Shown piece by piece: positions 11,155-21,245 of a DNA stretch of 64,000 nucleotides. The DNA is from Haberlea rhodopensis. Its lineage: Eukaryota; Streptophyta; Magnoliopsida; Lamiales; Gesneriaceae. The stretch is taken from NCBI GenBank assembly GCA_907163345.1, contig CAJQUN010000491.1, forward strand, positions 62,001 to 126,000, given 5' to 3'. Made by a program: the position numbers and the translations under genes. The stretch's first letter is position 1, and each line of letters starts with the position of its first letter. The notes under the pieces are model-generated. The model was not told the origin of the DNA. It saw nothing but the letters and a program-made list of their open reading frames with translations, and did no database searches.

Positions 11155-11584
11155 ATGTATATGTATATATATATGTATAAAATTCTTTTATGAAAATATT
11201 CAATATTAGGTCGGTAATTGTTCTTTTATGAAAATATTCAATATTAGGTCCGGTAATTGGCTCAATCAAACAGTAGGCAGATTATAGATTATTGATTCTC
11301 ATAATAATTCAAACGCAAAATGGGCTGTGATAGACATAATTATTAAAGCACATGCATATTGTTCTTTTAAACACTATTAATGGTATGCTTAAAAGTAATG
11401 ATGGAATCATAGAATCTCTCTTATATAAGTCATATCAAGTCTAATTTATTGGCACTCAAGTAGATATCGCCCTTAGGTTCGTCTACCATTAATAAGCGGT
11501 ATATACTACAATGAAAAACTTTAATCAAATAAAGTTGCTCTGTAATCAGACAATGCAGAACATTTCGACCACGAGCGTAAATAA
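10811..11584. other. AT-rich stretch with parts shared with 44.5-45.6 kb
   Basis: No gene is seen. Fragments such as AGTATCATGAAATTAAA, TCTTTTATGAAAATATT and AATAATTCAAACGCA recur in the same order at 44560-45520, so this is an old copy of the same dispersed DNA. A short direct duplication (TTCTTTTATGAAAATATTCA) lies at 11182-11255. Confidence 0.6.
11115..11178. repeat. TA-rich microsatellite
   Basis: Alternating TATATG and TA units. A shorter TA run lies at 12078-12098. Confidence 0.8.
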
Positions 11585-11865
11585 AAATTTTTGGGTGCTT
11601 GTCACAAACACTCTAACATTGCTCTCACCCCCGAAATTGCTTTTGGGCGGCTCAAATCCATGATCTTGCTCTGATATCCATTGTTATTATCAAATTTTTA
11701 TCACTAGACAAAAAATTATAGCTGTTAGTAGGGACACAAGTTTATTTTTTATATTTTTGTGTGATATCGTAGAGCCTCATACTAAGTGATATATAACTGA
11801 TGTACTTGTGTGTGAATGTCACATTTGTTATGTTTTAGGCATTATAGGACATTTAACTTCAAACA
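11585..11865 (-). repeat. TRIM-like dispersed repeat, family 2, copy 1
   Basis: Homologous to 30380-31540 (split by a hAT element) and 46000-46375. On the minus strand one part ends near TTTGATAATAACA followed by GGATATCAGAGC, a degenerate initiator-Met primer site. After a purine-rich run an LTR-like start TGTTAGAGTGTTTG follows (about 11610 downward). It has no coding capacity. The LTR pair is not clean enough to be sure of the TRIM call. Confidence 0.45.
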
Positions 11866-12269
11866 TTATTTTTTTTTCAGTTTATAGTAAAATGTGTATC
11901 TTTTTTTTTTTAAAAAAATAGTCGGTCATTTGGTTATTTTTCCATTCAATTATATTAGTATGATCGTTTTTTTTTATAAAAGGTTTCTAAAAGTTGGTCA
12001 TTTGATCAAATTAATAAAAAATTGACCAATATGATGTACTTGGCATCATGCATCGTGCGATGACAACAAAAACTACTATATATATATATATATATATTGC
12101 AAAATTACAAAAAAAGTTACATATACTTTTTTTGGAAACATTTATTATTTTGGTCAATGAAACAGTTGGCAAGCAGAGATCATTAATTCCCAGTACTTTT
12201 ACTATTTTCATGGCTATCAATAATTCAAACGCATGACGGAATGCGAGATAACCATTTAGTTACCCTTTA
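11866..12269. other. AT-rich stretch with T-runs
   Basis: No gene. GGTCATTTGGTTATTTTTCCATTCAATTA-type DNA near 11930 recurs at 14090 and 14285. The segment 12150-12225 (CAGTTGGCAAGCAGAGATC) recurs at 44315. Confidence 0.5.
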
Positions 12270-12980
12270 ATTGTATCGAAAATCAGACCGGACCAATAGG
12301 TTCAATTGATTTAATTGTATCGCTACTTGGTTTGATTTGGTTGATCATCTAAAATCACTATGCTAAAAAACTAGTGGGATCAGGTAAAAAACCGGCGGTT
12401 GAACATGCCTGTTCATTCTTTTTTTTAAAAAAAATTTAGTTTTTTTTATTTGTTAAAATTATAAATCAAATTTTCAGAAGAAAAATATATATGTATAATT
12501 TAATGTTATTGAAATAATTACAAAATAATATTTTATGTATGTTTTTATCAAAAAATCAATATAATTCTATAAATGTGTCTTGTATATATATTATATATAA
12601 ACATGTTAAGTTTCTCATAAATTAAAAAAGATGTGAACCATTTCATAATTTTTTAAATATTTTTCTTATAATTTTGGGACATTGTTCTTTTTGGTCATTG
12701 CTTGTTATTTTCTGAGATGTTTTATGATTATTTTTTTATGTTGGATATTTGGTTTGATCTGATTTTTGAAGTTTGACATGCTATATTAGTGTAATGATAT
12801 TATTTTTATTGTGAACAACTTAAAGCTATAGCAAACATATTGTATATATATTTTATAAAAATTAAAATAGATATTACATAATGCTAACGTCATCACCGGT
12901 TGAACCATTGGTTCAACCAGTGAAACCGATCGAATCTGTAATCAGTACGGTTTTATGTTCGGTCTGGTTTTGAAAACACT
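12270..12980. mobile_element. Non-autonomous hAT-like element, diverged copy
   Basis: Homologous over both ends and part of the interior to the clear hAT element at 30483-31357 (shared ACCGGTTGAACCA, AGATATTACAT and a terminal GAAAACACT). The flanks ACCCTTTA (12262-12269) and ACCGTTTA (12981-12988) match at 7 of 8 bases, as expected for an old 8-bp hAT duplication. The left terminal repeat is eroded. No transposase is present. Confidence 0.65.
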
Positions 12981-12988
12981 ACCGTTTA

Positions 12989-13369
12989 CAGACTTCACAC
13001 TTCACAGCCTTGGCATCCAATGTTCGAAAACTACTAAAATGTTTAATCCCCTTTGTGGTTTACGTTTAATCATGCAACACCAGGGATTAGTTTGCAAAAT
13101 TTGGATACAATTAAACCCAGAAAAATTCAAACAAAGATTTGTAGTTCATTGTGGATCATATTGCAATAATTGATCACCTAAGTAACCCGAGATAATTTAT
13201 GTGAAATAACATCTTTTTTGGATCCAAATATCAGAAATATTCAGTTATTACGAACATCTCGCCATCGTGTGTGATATAGTGCATGCATAATTTATTGATT
13301 TTCTAAAAGAATAATATTTAGTCATAATTAATTTTGACAAAATATAAATTTCAATTGTAATTTCAAGGG
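12989..13369. other. AT-rich intergenic stretch
   Basis: Nothing recognisable. Confidence 0.5.
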
Positions 13370-13725
13370 TTTGTGGCAACGAAACCTCTCGTGGTTTTCA
13401 AAATAAGCAAGTTATATTTTTTAGTTTGAAAATAGACAGTATACCCATGTTATTTTCAAAATAGGCAATTTATCTCCCTGATTTAAAAATTGACAGTTAC
13501 CCAATATGATTTGTTAATATGTGCAAAACATCCATTCGTGTACATGTGAGATGGATATTGTGCTATGATTTGTTAACCATAGGGTGGCAAGATGTCTATT
13601 TACAAATTACAATGGGTAAAATACATATTAGCGATACCGCATGAGGAAAAATAACTATTTAGAAATTATAATGGGTAAAATGCTAATTAGCGATACTACT
13701 AGGATAAATTGACATAGACTCCAAT
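13370..13725. repeat. Dispersed repeat, left member of an inverted pair around PPO
   Basis: Read against the reverse complement of 18650-18960 it shares AGCAAGTTAT, GTTTGAAAATA, GGTAAAATACATATTAGCGATAC and GGATAAATTG-like words in the same order. Internally the segment GGGTAAAAT...TTAGCGATAC is duplicated (13615-13645 and 13672-13702). Confidence 0.6.
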
Positions 13726-13894
13726 TCAAAGAAAGAAATCTATAATCTTTGACACCTACACTTCTCTATATTGAGGTGAATCCTATTTTGGAGATATTAT
13801 AATTATAATTATAATAACTATATAATAAGTGTCTATTATATAACTATAATAACTATATAAATAGTACTATTACAAGAAATAGTAATGAATAGTA

Positions 13895-14350
13895 TATTAC
13901 TATTATTAAATTTTTTTTTAAAAAATGTTTTTTTTTCAAAGATATGTTTTTGTTAATGTCCGAGTTTGACCTGAACCGACTAGAAAAATATATTAATTGA
14001 TTATTGATGTGCGTAACTTTAAATATTAATTTTTTCAATTTATAGTAAGATTGGCATCATGTTTTTTTTTAAAAAAAAAGTTAGAGTAAGTCACTTGGTT
14101 ATTTTTTTCCATTCAATTACACTAGCATACTCGCTTTAATTTTTTTGTCGATGACCGATTTAACCTAAACCGACTAGAAAAAAATATATCTTAATCGGTT
14201 GTTGATGCGCACAACTTTAAATGTTATTTTTCCCTTTTTAATAAGATGTGCATCATTTTATTTAAAAAAAAAGTTAGAGCCAGTCTTTTTGTTATTTTTT
14301 TCTCACTCATGGTCGTTTTTTTAAAAAAGTTTGTTAAAGTTAGTAATATA
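13895..14350 (+). repeat. Degenerate tandem repeat upstream of PPO
   Basis: Two units of about 210 bp. Each has AACC(G)ACTAGAAAAA, a TTGATG(T/C)GC(G/A)(T/C)AACTTTAAAT run, then GGCATCATG or GTGCATCAT followed by T/A runs and a GTTATTTTTTTC segment. A third partial unit lies near 11880-11960. Confidence 0.6.
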
Positions 14351-14578
14351 AAATGTTATTTTCGTTCAAAATTAGGAAAAAAATTGACCAACATATTGGT
14401 AACTGGCACTGTACATTGTGTGGTTTCAACAAAATCTAAGTATATAAATATGGTTTAAGTCATAAACATATGAAATTTTTGGTAATAATGCTAACTTTTG
14501 TTAAATATTAAAAAAAAGCCGCATGCACGATGTATCGTAAATTTTTTAATCCGATACCTCCTCATCAGCATTCACGGT

Positions 14579-14586
14579 TATAAATA
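14579..14586 (+). promoter_or_regulatory. TATA box of the polyphenol oxidase gene
   Basis: TATAAATA lies 42 bases upstream of the start codon at 14628. This would give a very short leader (about 15-20 bases). The leader also holds an out-of-frame ATG at 14603. Confidence 0.65.
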
Positions 14587-14627
14587 GGGGAAAACTAGTT
14601 GCATGGCTTTCAAACCCAACACAACTC

Positions 14628-16394
14628 ATGGCTTCACTTCAATTGTCATGCGCGACATCCATCACCACCACCAACAATCCCTCCGCCACCTCCCACCCTA
14701 TCTTTCCTAAGCCATCCCATTTCATCACCTCTGCAAAACGCACCCACCGCCTGCAAGTTTCCTGCACTACCGATGGCCAAAAGCCCTCCTCCGAAATCAT
14801 TGAAACTTCCCAAGGGAAAGTCGATAGGAGGAACATGCTTCTCGGTTTAGGTGGCCTTTACGGTGCCACCAACCTCATTTCAGCTCCGGGTGCCTCTGCA
14901 AGTCCCATACAAGCACCGGAGCTCGACAAATGTGGTACTGCTACAAATTTGAACACTGGCCAAAAACTTGATGTCAACTGTTGTCCCCCGGTTGTACAAA
15001 AAATCATAGATTACAGGATCCCTCCAGTCATAAGAACGAAAGTCAGGCCTGCCGCACATAAAGCGTCACTTGAATACATTTTCAAGTATAATACAGCCAT
15101 TGATCGGATGAAACGTCTTCCAGAAGATGACCCACGTAGCTTCATGCAACAAGCTAACATCCATTGCGCTTACTGCAATGGCGCTTACGATCAACCGGGG
15201 CAGGGAGATCTGGATATTCAAGTGCACAATAGTTGGCTTTTCTTCCCTTTCCATAGATGGTATCTGTATTTCTACGAGAGAATCTTGGGGAAATTAATTA
15301 ATGACCCCACTTTCGCCTTGCCATTTTGGAATTGGGATAACCCGAAAGGGATGGCAGTTCCGGGAATGTTCAATGATCCGAATTCAGCCATCTTCGATAA
15401 AAAACGTAACCAAGCAAACCTGCCACCAACAGTGGTGGATCTTGGCCTGACCGGGAACACTAACTCGCTTGAAGTTGTGTCTAATAACCTCACCGTTATG
15501 TATAATGAAATGATTCGAGGTAACTCGACGGCAACTGATTTTATGGGACAGCCGTATCGAACAGGAGACGCTGTAAACCCCGGGCCTGGAGCTTCTGAGC
15601 GTGGATCGCACACATCCATTCATGCCTTGATTGGAGATCCTAGAGAGCCCAGCGGGGAGAATTTGGGTAACTTTTACTCGGCGGGTCGAGACCCATTGTT
15701 TTACTGCCACCATGGAAATGTCGATCGAATGTGGACATTATGGCAGTTCTTTTTGCCCAGTAGCAGGGTTCCGGACAAGAAAATCACGGACCCTGATTTT
15801 CTCAACGCATCATTTGTATTCTACGACGAAAATGCTCAGCTCGTGCGTGTGTATGTAAAGGATTGTCTAAGCAACTTAGCGATGGGATACGAATACGAGA
15901 GAATCGACCTTCCCTGGCTCGACTACAGGCCACCACCTCAAACTGCCAAGGCGAAGGTCACTAGAGCTGGCACACAAGCGGACAAAGCAGACACTGCCTT
16001 CCCTATCAACCTCGACCAAATTGTGCGAGTCCTGGTTCCGAAAACCACGAAAGGAAAAGCCGATGAGCTTCTTGTGATAGAAAACATAGTTGTGGACACT
16101 TCCAAGTTATTGAAATTCGACGTGTTCATCAACGACGAGGACGACAATGTTCAGGAAATCGATAAGGCTGCATATATTGGAACCTATGCTCAGATCCCAC
16201 ACAAAACGCCGAACAAAACGGCAACGACTTCAATTCGATTGAGGCTGACAGATGTATACGAAGATATGGATGTGACAGATGATGATGAGGTGTTAGTCAC
16301 ATTGGTGCCGAGACATCAAGGACCAGGTGTGACCATTGGTGGTATCAAGATCATTGAGAATCCAGCAAAGGCAACTACTACGACTTCAAGTTAA
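14628..16394 (+). CDS. PPO: Polyphenol oxidase (catechol oxidase/tyrosinase family), chloroplast
   Basis: A 588-residue copper enzyme that oxidises o-diphenols, and possibly monophenols, to quinones in the thylakoid lumen. The N-terminus is a Ser/Thr-rich transit peptide. A twin-Arg motif (RRNMLLGLGGL, 67-77) and ASA-type cleavage site near 90 point to Tat-pathway entry into the lumen. The CuA site has His179, His200 and His209, with Cys183 positioned for the Cys-His thioether. Cys102, 118, 119 and 180 fit the two conserved disulfides. The CuB site has His328 and His332 and the HH pair at 361-362, with Phe358 at the usual gate position. The DWL region (about 388-437) and the C-terminal KFDV domain (KFDVFINDEDDN, from 496) follow. 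Length and the lack of introns suit the family. The ATG context (CTCATGGC) is good and no break is seen. Residues next to the CuB His (Thr329, Ala333) leave the substrate preference open. Confidence 0.96.
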   Translation: MASLQLSCATSITTTNNPSATSHPIFPKPSHFITSAKRTHRLQVSCTTDGQKPSSEIIETSQGKVDRRNMLLGLGGLYGATNLISAPGASASPIQAPELDKCGTATNLNTGQKLDVNCCPPVVQKIIDYRIPPVIRTKVRPAAHKASLEYIFKYNTAIDRMKRLPEDDPRSFMQQANIHCAYCNGAYDQPGQGDLDIQVHNSWLFFPFHRWYLYFYERILGKLINDPTFALPFWNWDNPKGMAVPGMFNDPNSAIFDKKRNQANLPPTVVDLGLTGNTNSLEVVSNNLTVMYNEMIRGNSTATDFMGQPYRTGDAVNPGPGASERGSHTSIHALIGDPREPSGENLGNFYSAGRDPLFYCHHGNVDRMWTLWQFFLPSSRVPDKKITDPDFLNASFVFYDENAQLVRVYVKDCLSNLAMGYEYERIDLPWLDYRPPPQTAKAKVTRAGTQADKADTAFPINLDQIVRVLVPKTTKGKADELLVIENIVVDTSKLLKFDVFINDEDDNVQEIDKAAYIGTYAQIPHKTPNKTATTSIRLRLTDVYEDMDVTDDDEVLVTLVPRHQGPGVTIGGIKIIENPAKATTTTSS

Positions 16395-16862
16395 ATTATC
16401 TGTCGATTTCTCAGAGTTTGTTGTTGATTCTAATAAAGATTTCCTCCTTGATCAAAGGGGTCATAATCTGTGTGTTGTAATAAAGATTTTCTCCTTGTCA
16501 AAAGGGATCCTAGTCTTTTATGTTTTCTGGTTGGTTCTTTCAATCGATGATTCTGCATGGCTTTCCACTCGTTTGGTTGTACGCATTATGTTCTTGATTT
16601 GAATTAATTTCCCTTATTTCCTTCAAATTATCTTAATTCGAGAGGTCAAAATTTTTAGATACTGTAAATTTAATTCGTGCGAAAGCATTGCTATCAACCA
16701 TTTTGAACCTCTAAGTATTTATCTAATCACAATTTATACTACATTCTTGCTTCTGAATTAGTAATTATTTTCCTTTTCAAAAACACAATGTACATAGTCA
16801 TCAAAGTTTATACGTATACATAATGTGAAATACGTTAATTCATATATATACCAAACTTTTAG
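16395..16862 (+). other. PPO 3' flank with duplicated poly(A)-signal segment
   Basis: AATAAAGATTT(C/T)CTCCTTG occurs at 16432 and again at 16479, so a segment of about 47 bp holding a candidate AATAAA signal is repeated in tandem just after the stop codon. The rest is AT-rich with no gene. Confidence 0.6.
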
Positions 16863-17203
16863 CTTGCAATAATTGTCTCTACTTGGAGAGCAATCGAAAC
16901 GTGACGCTTGGCTGCTCTAACGTTTAAAGATTAGAGTTGCACCGTTACCACCAACTATAACTTTTGGTAAAATGACAAACACTTGACTCTACAACTGGTA
17001 TCAGAACCAAGGTGACGTGTTCGATTTTCATGAGTTGCAAGGTAGTGCAATTATTGTGAGGAAGATTGTTGGAATGCAATAATTGTCCCTGCTTGAAGAG
17101 TGATCGAAGCGTGTCACTTGGGCTGCTCTACGGTTTAAAGATTAGAATTACACCGTTACCATGAGCCATAACTTTTGGTAAAGCGGCAAACACTTGATCA
17201 TAC
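16863..17203 (+). mobile_element. TRIM (miniature LTR element), copy 2
   Basis: The 5' LTR is about 16863-16993, starting in a degraded form of GCAATAATTGTC and ending TCTACA. It is followed by the primer site TGGTATCAGAACCAAGG (16996-17012), a 50-base interior ending in the purine run GTGAGGAAGA, and a 3' LTR at 17067-17203 (TGTTGGAATGCAATAATTG to CATACA). The two LTRs align over their length. There is no coding capacity. It is homologous to 2844-3153. Confidence 0.78.
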
Positions 17204-18649
17204 ACAAACTAATAATTTTCCCACCAAAATTATTACGTCAAGACAACATTTGAGTATTATTATTTTATATGTGGTATCGATAGAGACAATAGAAGGATGT
17301 AGATTGTAATAAGTGAAAAAGTTTAATGGATGTATATACTTTTGTAGTGTAAAGTGAGGACTACTAAGGGTAAAATAATTTTACATCAATAGGGGAGTTT
17401 CAAGTTGGCCTATATATACACCGGTAGTGTCTTAAATACACCATAATGTCTTAAATTTAATGATTAATGCCAAATTATGGCTGCCATTATCAATCATAGT
17501 TTGCAGATTATTGGGCAATTATTTTACTTCTATGGGGAAGTTTCAATTTGGCATATATGTATTTACACATTTGTTTTAAGGACGGGGATTCCGAATCTTG
17601 TCTCAACATTATTCATCTAAAGTCATTGTTGTTTTGATTGCTACTACCCAAGAAATACACGTTCAGAAATTTTGAACAACAACATTGTCAAAACTTGGCA
17701 AAAATTCTACTCTCGAATTAGCCACTCTAGGTGAAGAAAAGGGCCAACTTTTGGTTATTTTACTACTGTCTATAAATATATTTTTTTAAAAAAAATTGAG
17801 AGATTTCTCCCCCACCTGCTGAATGATCGCAATGTCTCTCAACCCTCAGCTCTTCAAGAGAAATGTGTAAATAAGAGCAACTAGAGTTTTGGAGCTGATA
17901 GGTTCGGCTAAGACAACTCGATGATGCTGACACTTATTCGATATCTTGAGTTCGAGCCTCAACCCCAACTTCTAATCCCTGCATGTAATGTACTCAAAAA
18001 AGAAAAAAAGATCCCAGGAATTCTTATGTTCGAAATTCTTTGGCTAAGTTTCAGCAAAAAAGACGAAAATAATAAAGCAGACTTGTATAAAAATTCAGTA
18101 GCTAATCACATCATCTTGACGAAGATGAATTTTCTAAAATAAAATTGAAAGAAACTATAGAAGCTTAATCAAACGACCATTAACGGAACGACCCCATTCA
18201 ATTCCCCAATCGATTTAAATTTATGAAGATAGTTTATGAAGGGGATGTTTCTTCAATTTTAAACTTAGGAGGTGTTTGCGATTGCTTTTTAAAACTGCTT
18301 ATCTGTTTTTCGGACCAAAAACTCAGAAATTTTGAGTGTTCAATTGTCATTGCTTCTTTAAAAATAAACAGGTAAAAGCAAGAAGAGAAGCATATCATGA
18401 GATGTTTTTCATTTTTGTACTTGTGTGGTGATAATTTTGTAATAATTTAAAGTCCATTAAATTTTTTTTTTTTTAATAACAAAGCAGTCAATGTTTTTAC
18501 TTAGAAATATTTTTTTTTTAATTTAATCAAAATCAATATAAAAGTACTTTTAAGCATGACTATACATTGTTTTGCTTTTTAGGCTTTTCATAGGGGATGG
18601 ATGGGATGGATGACATTAACTCATATATTATTTGACATTTTTATGCATT
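17204..18649. other. AT-rich intergenic stretch
   Basis: No gene is supported. A phrase GGGGA(A/G)GTTTCAA(G/T)TTGGC(C/A)TATAT(A/G)TA occurs at about 17392 and 17536, a short imperfect duplication. Confidence 0.5.
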
Positions 18650-18960
18650 TAATGATGAAGTGCTCACAATTTACCCCATGTAGTATCGCTAATATGTATT
18701 TTACCACATGTATTTTGTAATTATTCATTTTATCCCTATGTAGTATTGTGAATATACACTTTATATAGTTTGTAAATATACATTTTTTTATCTCATGTAG
18801 TTTGCAAAACATAGTTCACTACCCCTCACACTGAGTGAGTTTTTGCATGCATTTGTAAACCACATGTGGTAGATTGCCTATTTTCAAACCGCATGACATA
18901 ACTTGCATATTTTAAAAATCATAGGAGTAAAGTGTGTATTTTCAAACCATATATATACAA
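18650..18960. repeat. Dispersed repeat, right member of an inverted pair around PPO
   Basis: The reverse complement of this stretch is related to 13370-13725 (see that entry). The two lie about 5 kb apart in opposite orientation with the PPO gene between them. Confidence 0.6.
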
Positions 18961-19260
18961 ATATCTATTTAAAAAATCAAATTGGATTCGTTGCGTAACA
19001 CAAGTCGCTTATACTAACAAGGCAAAAAATTATTTTATGACTCATCGAATGCATTCAACATGCTAGATAATATTGGGAAAAATGTACAGACAATAAACCT
19101 AACAGTATATGAAGTACGAACTTGGCCGCTGCTTTAAATGATTTAATTTGAAATATTTAAAATGTTACGTTATGGTAGCCTTTATTTCTATACATTTTGC
19201 GCAGAAGATGGAAATTAAATATATTTACGTTTATAATTGAAAATTATTTGTAAACCTACC
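18961..19260. other. AT-rich stretch left of element B
   Basis: Nothing recognisable. The last five bases CTACC are the target duplication of element B. Confidence 0.6.
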
Positions 19261-19882
19261 TGATGTCATATGATATATTGATCTCCTCGGGTAAAATCCC
19301 TCAAGGGCCGAACAAGCCATATACCGAACAGAGGGCACCGAACGGAAAGCACCGAGCAGGGTTTGTACCGAACAGCTGCTAACCCTCCTCGGTTTTCTGG
19401 TCAAAGATTAGCGGAAGACCCGGGAATAACTAACAAATTAACCGGCGTGAATGAATGTGCAATAATGGAGCGCGGATTTCTCGGACGTGTTGGGCTCCAA
19501 TTAAGCCACGATCAGAGGACATCGTGTTCCGGATCTCCCGCGAGCCAATCACTGGGAACAGTCCTATAAATACCCGCGGATGTCATCACAGAAGGGGTTG
19601 GATTTTTCTGGGCAAAAAGACTCCGAAGAGAGCAAATTTATGTCTGTTCGGTCTTTTCTGTTATTTCTATAAACAATTTGTGTAAGTCATTGAACAATTA
19701 TTATTTGTGTCCAGAGAGTCTTGTAAATCATCAACATTTTATAGTGAAGTTTTATACTGGACTAGGTCTCGTGGTTTTTCTCTCAATTTGAGGGTTTTCC
19801 ACGTAAAAATCTTGGTGTGTTTATCGTTATTTTCCTTTAACACCTTATTCTACCTTATATTCGAAAATCACGGATCACATCA
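19261..19882 (+). repeat. 5' LTR of Tat element B
   Basis: TGATGTCATATG to CGGATCACATCA, 622 bp, with TATAAATA at 19565-19572 as the likely core promoter. It is followed at 19883 by the 20-base primer site TTGGCGCCGTCTGTGGGAAC. Confidence 0.95.
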
Positions 19883-19902
19883 TTGGCGCCGTCTGTGGGA
19901 AC
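19883..19902 (+). other. Primer-binding site of element B
   Basis: Identical to the sites of elements C and D, directly abutting the LTR. Confidence 0.88.
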
Positions 19903-19956
19903 AAAAAGAGTAAAGACGTTGAAGCAGGGACTTTTTCAGTAAGAATCCAAGGCGAA

Positions 19957-21245
19957 ATGGTTAAAAGCAAAGGGCGAGGGCCAATGTCGGGGAGGGATAA
20001 ACCAATGACTCCCCCACGTTCATGCCCAGAACTAGAAGGAGCAGGGGAGGCTGGATCATCGCAGAATGTTTCACGAGTATTACCTACTGGAGGAATACCC
20101 ATGGAACATTTGACTAAGATGATTGCCAAAACTGTCGGAGAAGTTATGAAACAATTTATGACCATTCCTATCAGGAAGAAAATAAAGAAGAGGAGGAAGA
20201 CTCAACCTCTATACAGAAGTCGGAGGAGGAGGCTGAAGAGTCAAAAGATTTTCCTAATCGTTCAAATGAGGACATAGATAGGGCTTTGCACCATCAAATG
20301 GAGGATTTAAAGGAGGAGTTACAAAAAATGCGCAATAAAATGGAAGGCCGTATTAACTCAGCAAGAAGAAGCACCCCATTCACTCCTCAGGTCATTGATG
20401 ATCCTCTGCCTCTTAATTTCAGAACTTTAAGTGTGGGGAACTATGATGGTAGCACAGATCCAGAAGAATATTTGTCTCGATTTGAGAATGCCTCACTCCT
20501 TCATCAGCTGTCAGATGGGGTGAAATGTAGAGTGTTCTTGACTACTCTAGCCGGCGCTGCTCAATCGTGGTTCAATCAATTACCATCAGGAATAGTGGAT
20601 TCCTTTCCCAAATTCAGCTCGTTGTTCCTTCATCAATTCGCGAGCAGTAGAAGTTGCAAGAGAACAGCCTTGAGTTTGTTCGGTCTCATGCAGATGGATA
20701 AGGAGTCCCTGCGGGATTTTCTGAAAAGATCCAATCAAGCATGCCTTGATGTTCCGCATGTGACATCTGAAATACTAGCCAGCGCTTTCAACCAAGGGTT
20801 GAGGGAGGGGGGTCTGTTCAGATCATTGGCCAAGAAGCCACCGTCGGATTATGATGAATTACTGGGGCGTGCCTCTAAATATATTAATTTAGAGGAAGCG
20901 CAGAGGATGAAACAGAAGAAGGAAATAAAAAATAGTGGTGAAGTCAATAGGAAGGAGAGGCCATTGGAACAGCCTAAGAGGAACTTTGATCAGTACCTAC
21001 CGATGAGACCTTATCGGGAGGTAGCCATGAATCAAATTATGCCAAAGAGGGGTCGGGGGGGGGGGGGGACTTTATGGAAGAGGAGTATTCCAAGGAGGAA
21101 GTGCCCGAGGAGGGAGCGTTCATGAAGGAAGAATGGATGTAAGGCGAGGAGCTGACGATGAACTGAGGAACAGTGCTCCTTTCCCTCGGAATAATGTTAA
21201 TCCAGGGAGAGGAGCACTTCAGCCAGTTCCTTGGGCAGTACGGGG
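19957..21245 (+). pseudogene. gag of Tat element B
   Basis: The ATG at 19957 opens MVKSKGRGPMSGRDK, the family Gag start. The frame is lost near 20160, where C and D have a C-run. It is then open from before 20286 through the retrotransposon Gag core (DPEEYLSRFENASLLHQLSD, AAQSWFNQLPSG, ACLDVPHVTSE, SDYDELLGRASKYINLEEAQ). An uninterrupted run of about 15 G at 21054-21068 shifts the frame again inside the RG-rich tail. In copy C Gag continues into pol without a stop. Confidence 0.88.

Noticed and set aside
13853..14038. Short Lys/Ile/Phe-rich frame in AT-rich DNA upstream of PPO
   Set aside because: Composition-driven and overlaps a tandem repeat.
14599..14850. Alternative frame over the PPO transit peptide
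   Set aside because: Starts at a non-ATG codon, overlaps the conserved PPO frame and has only low-complexity Pro/Ser sequence.
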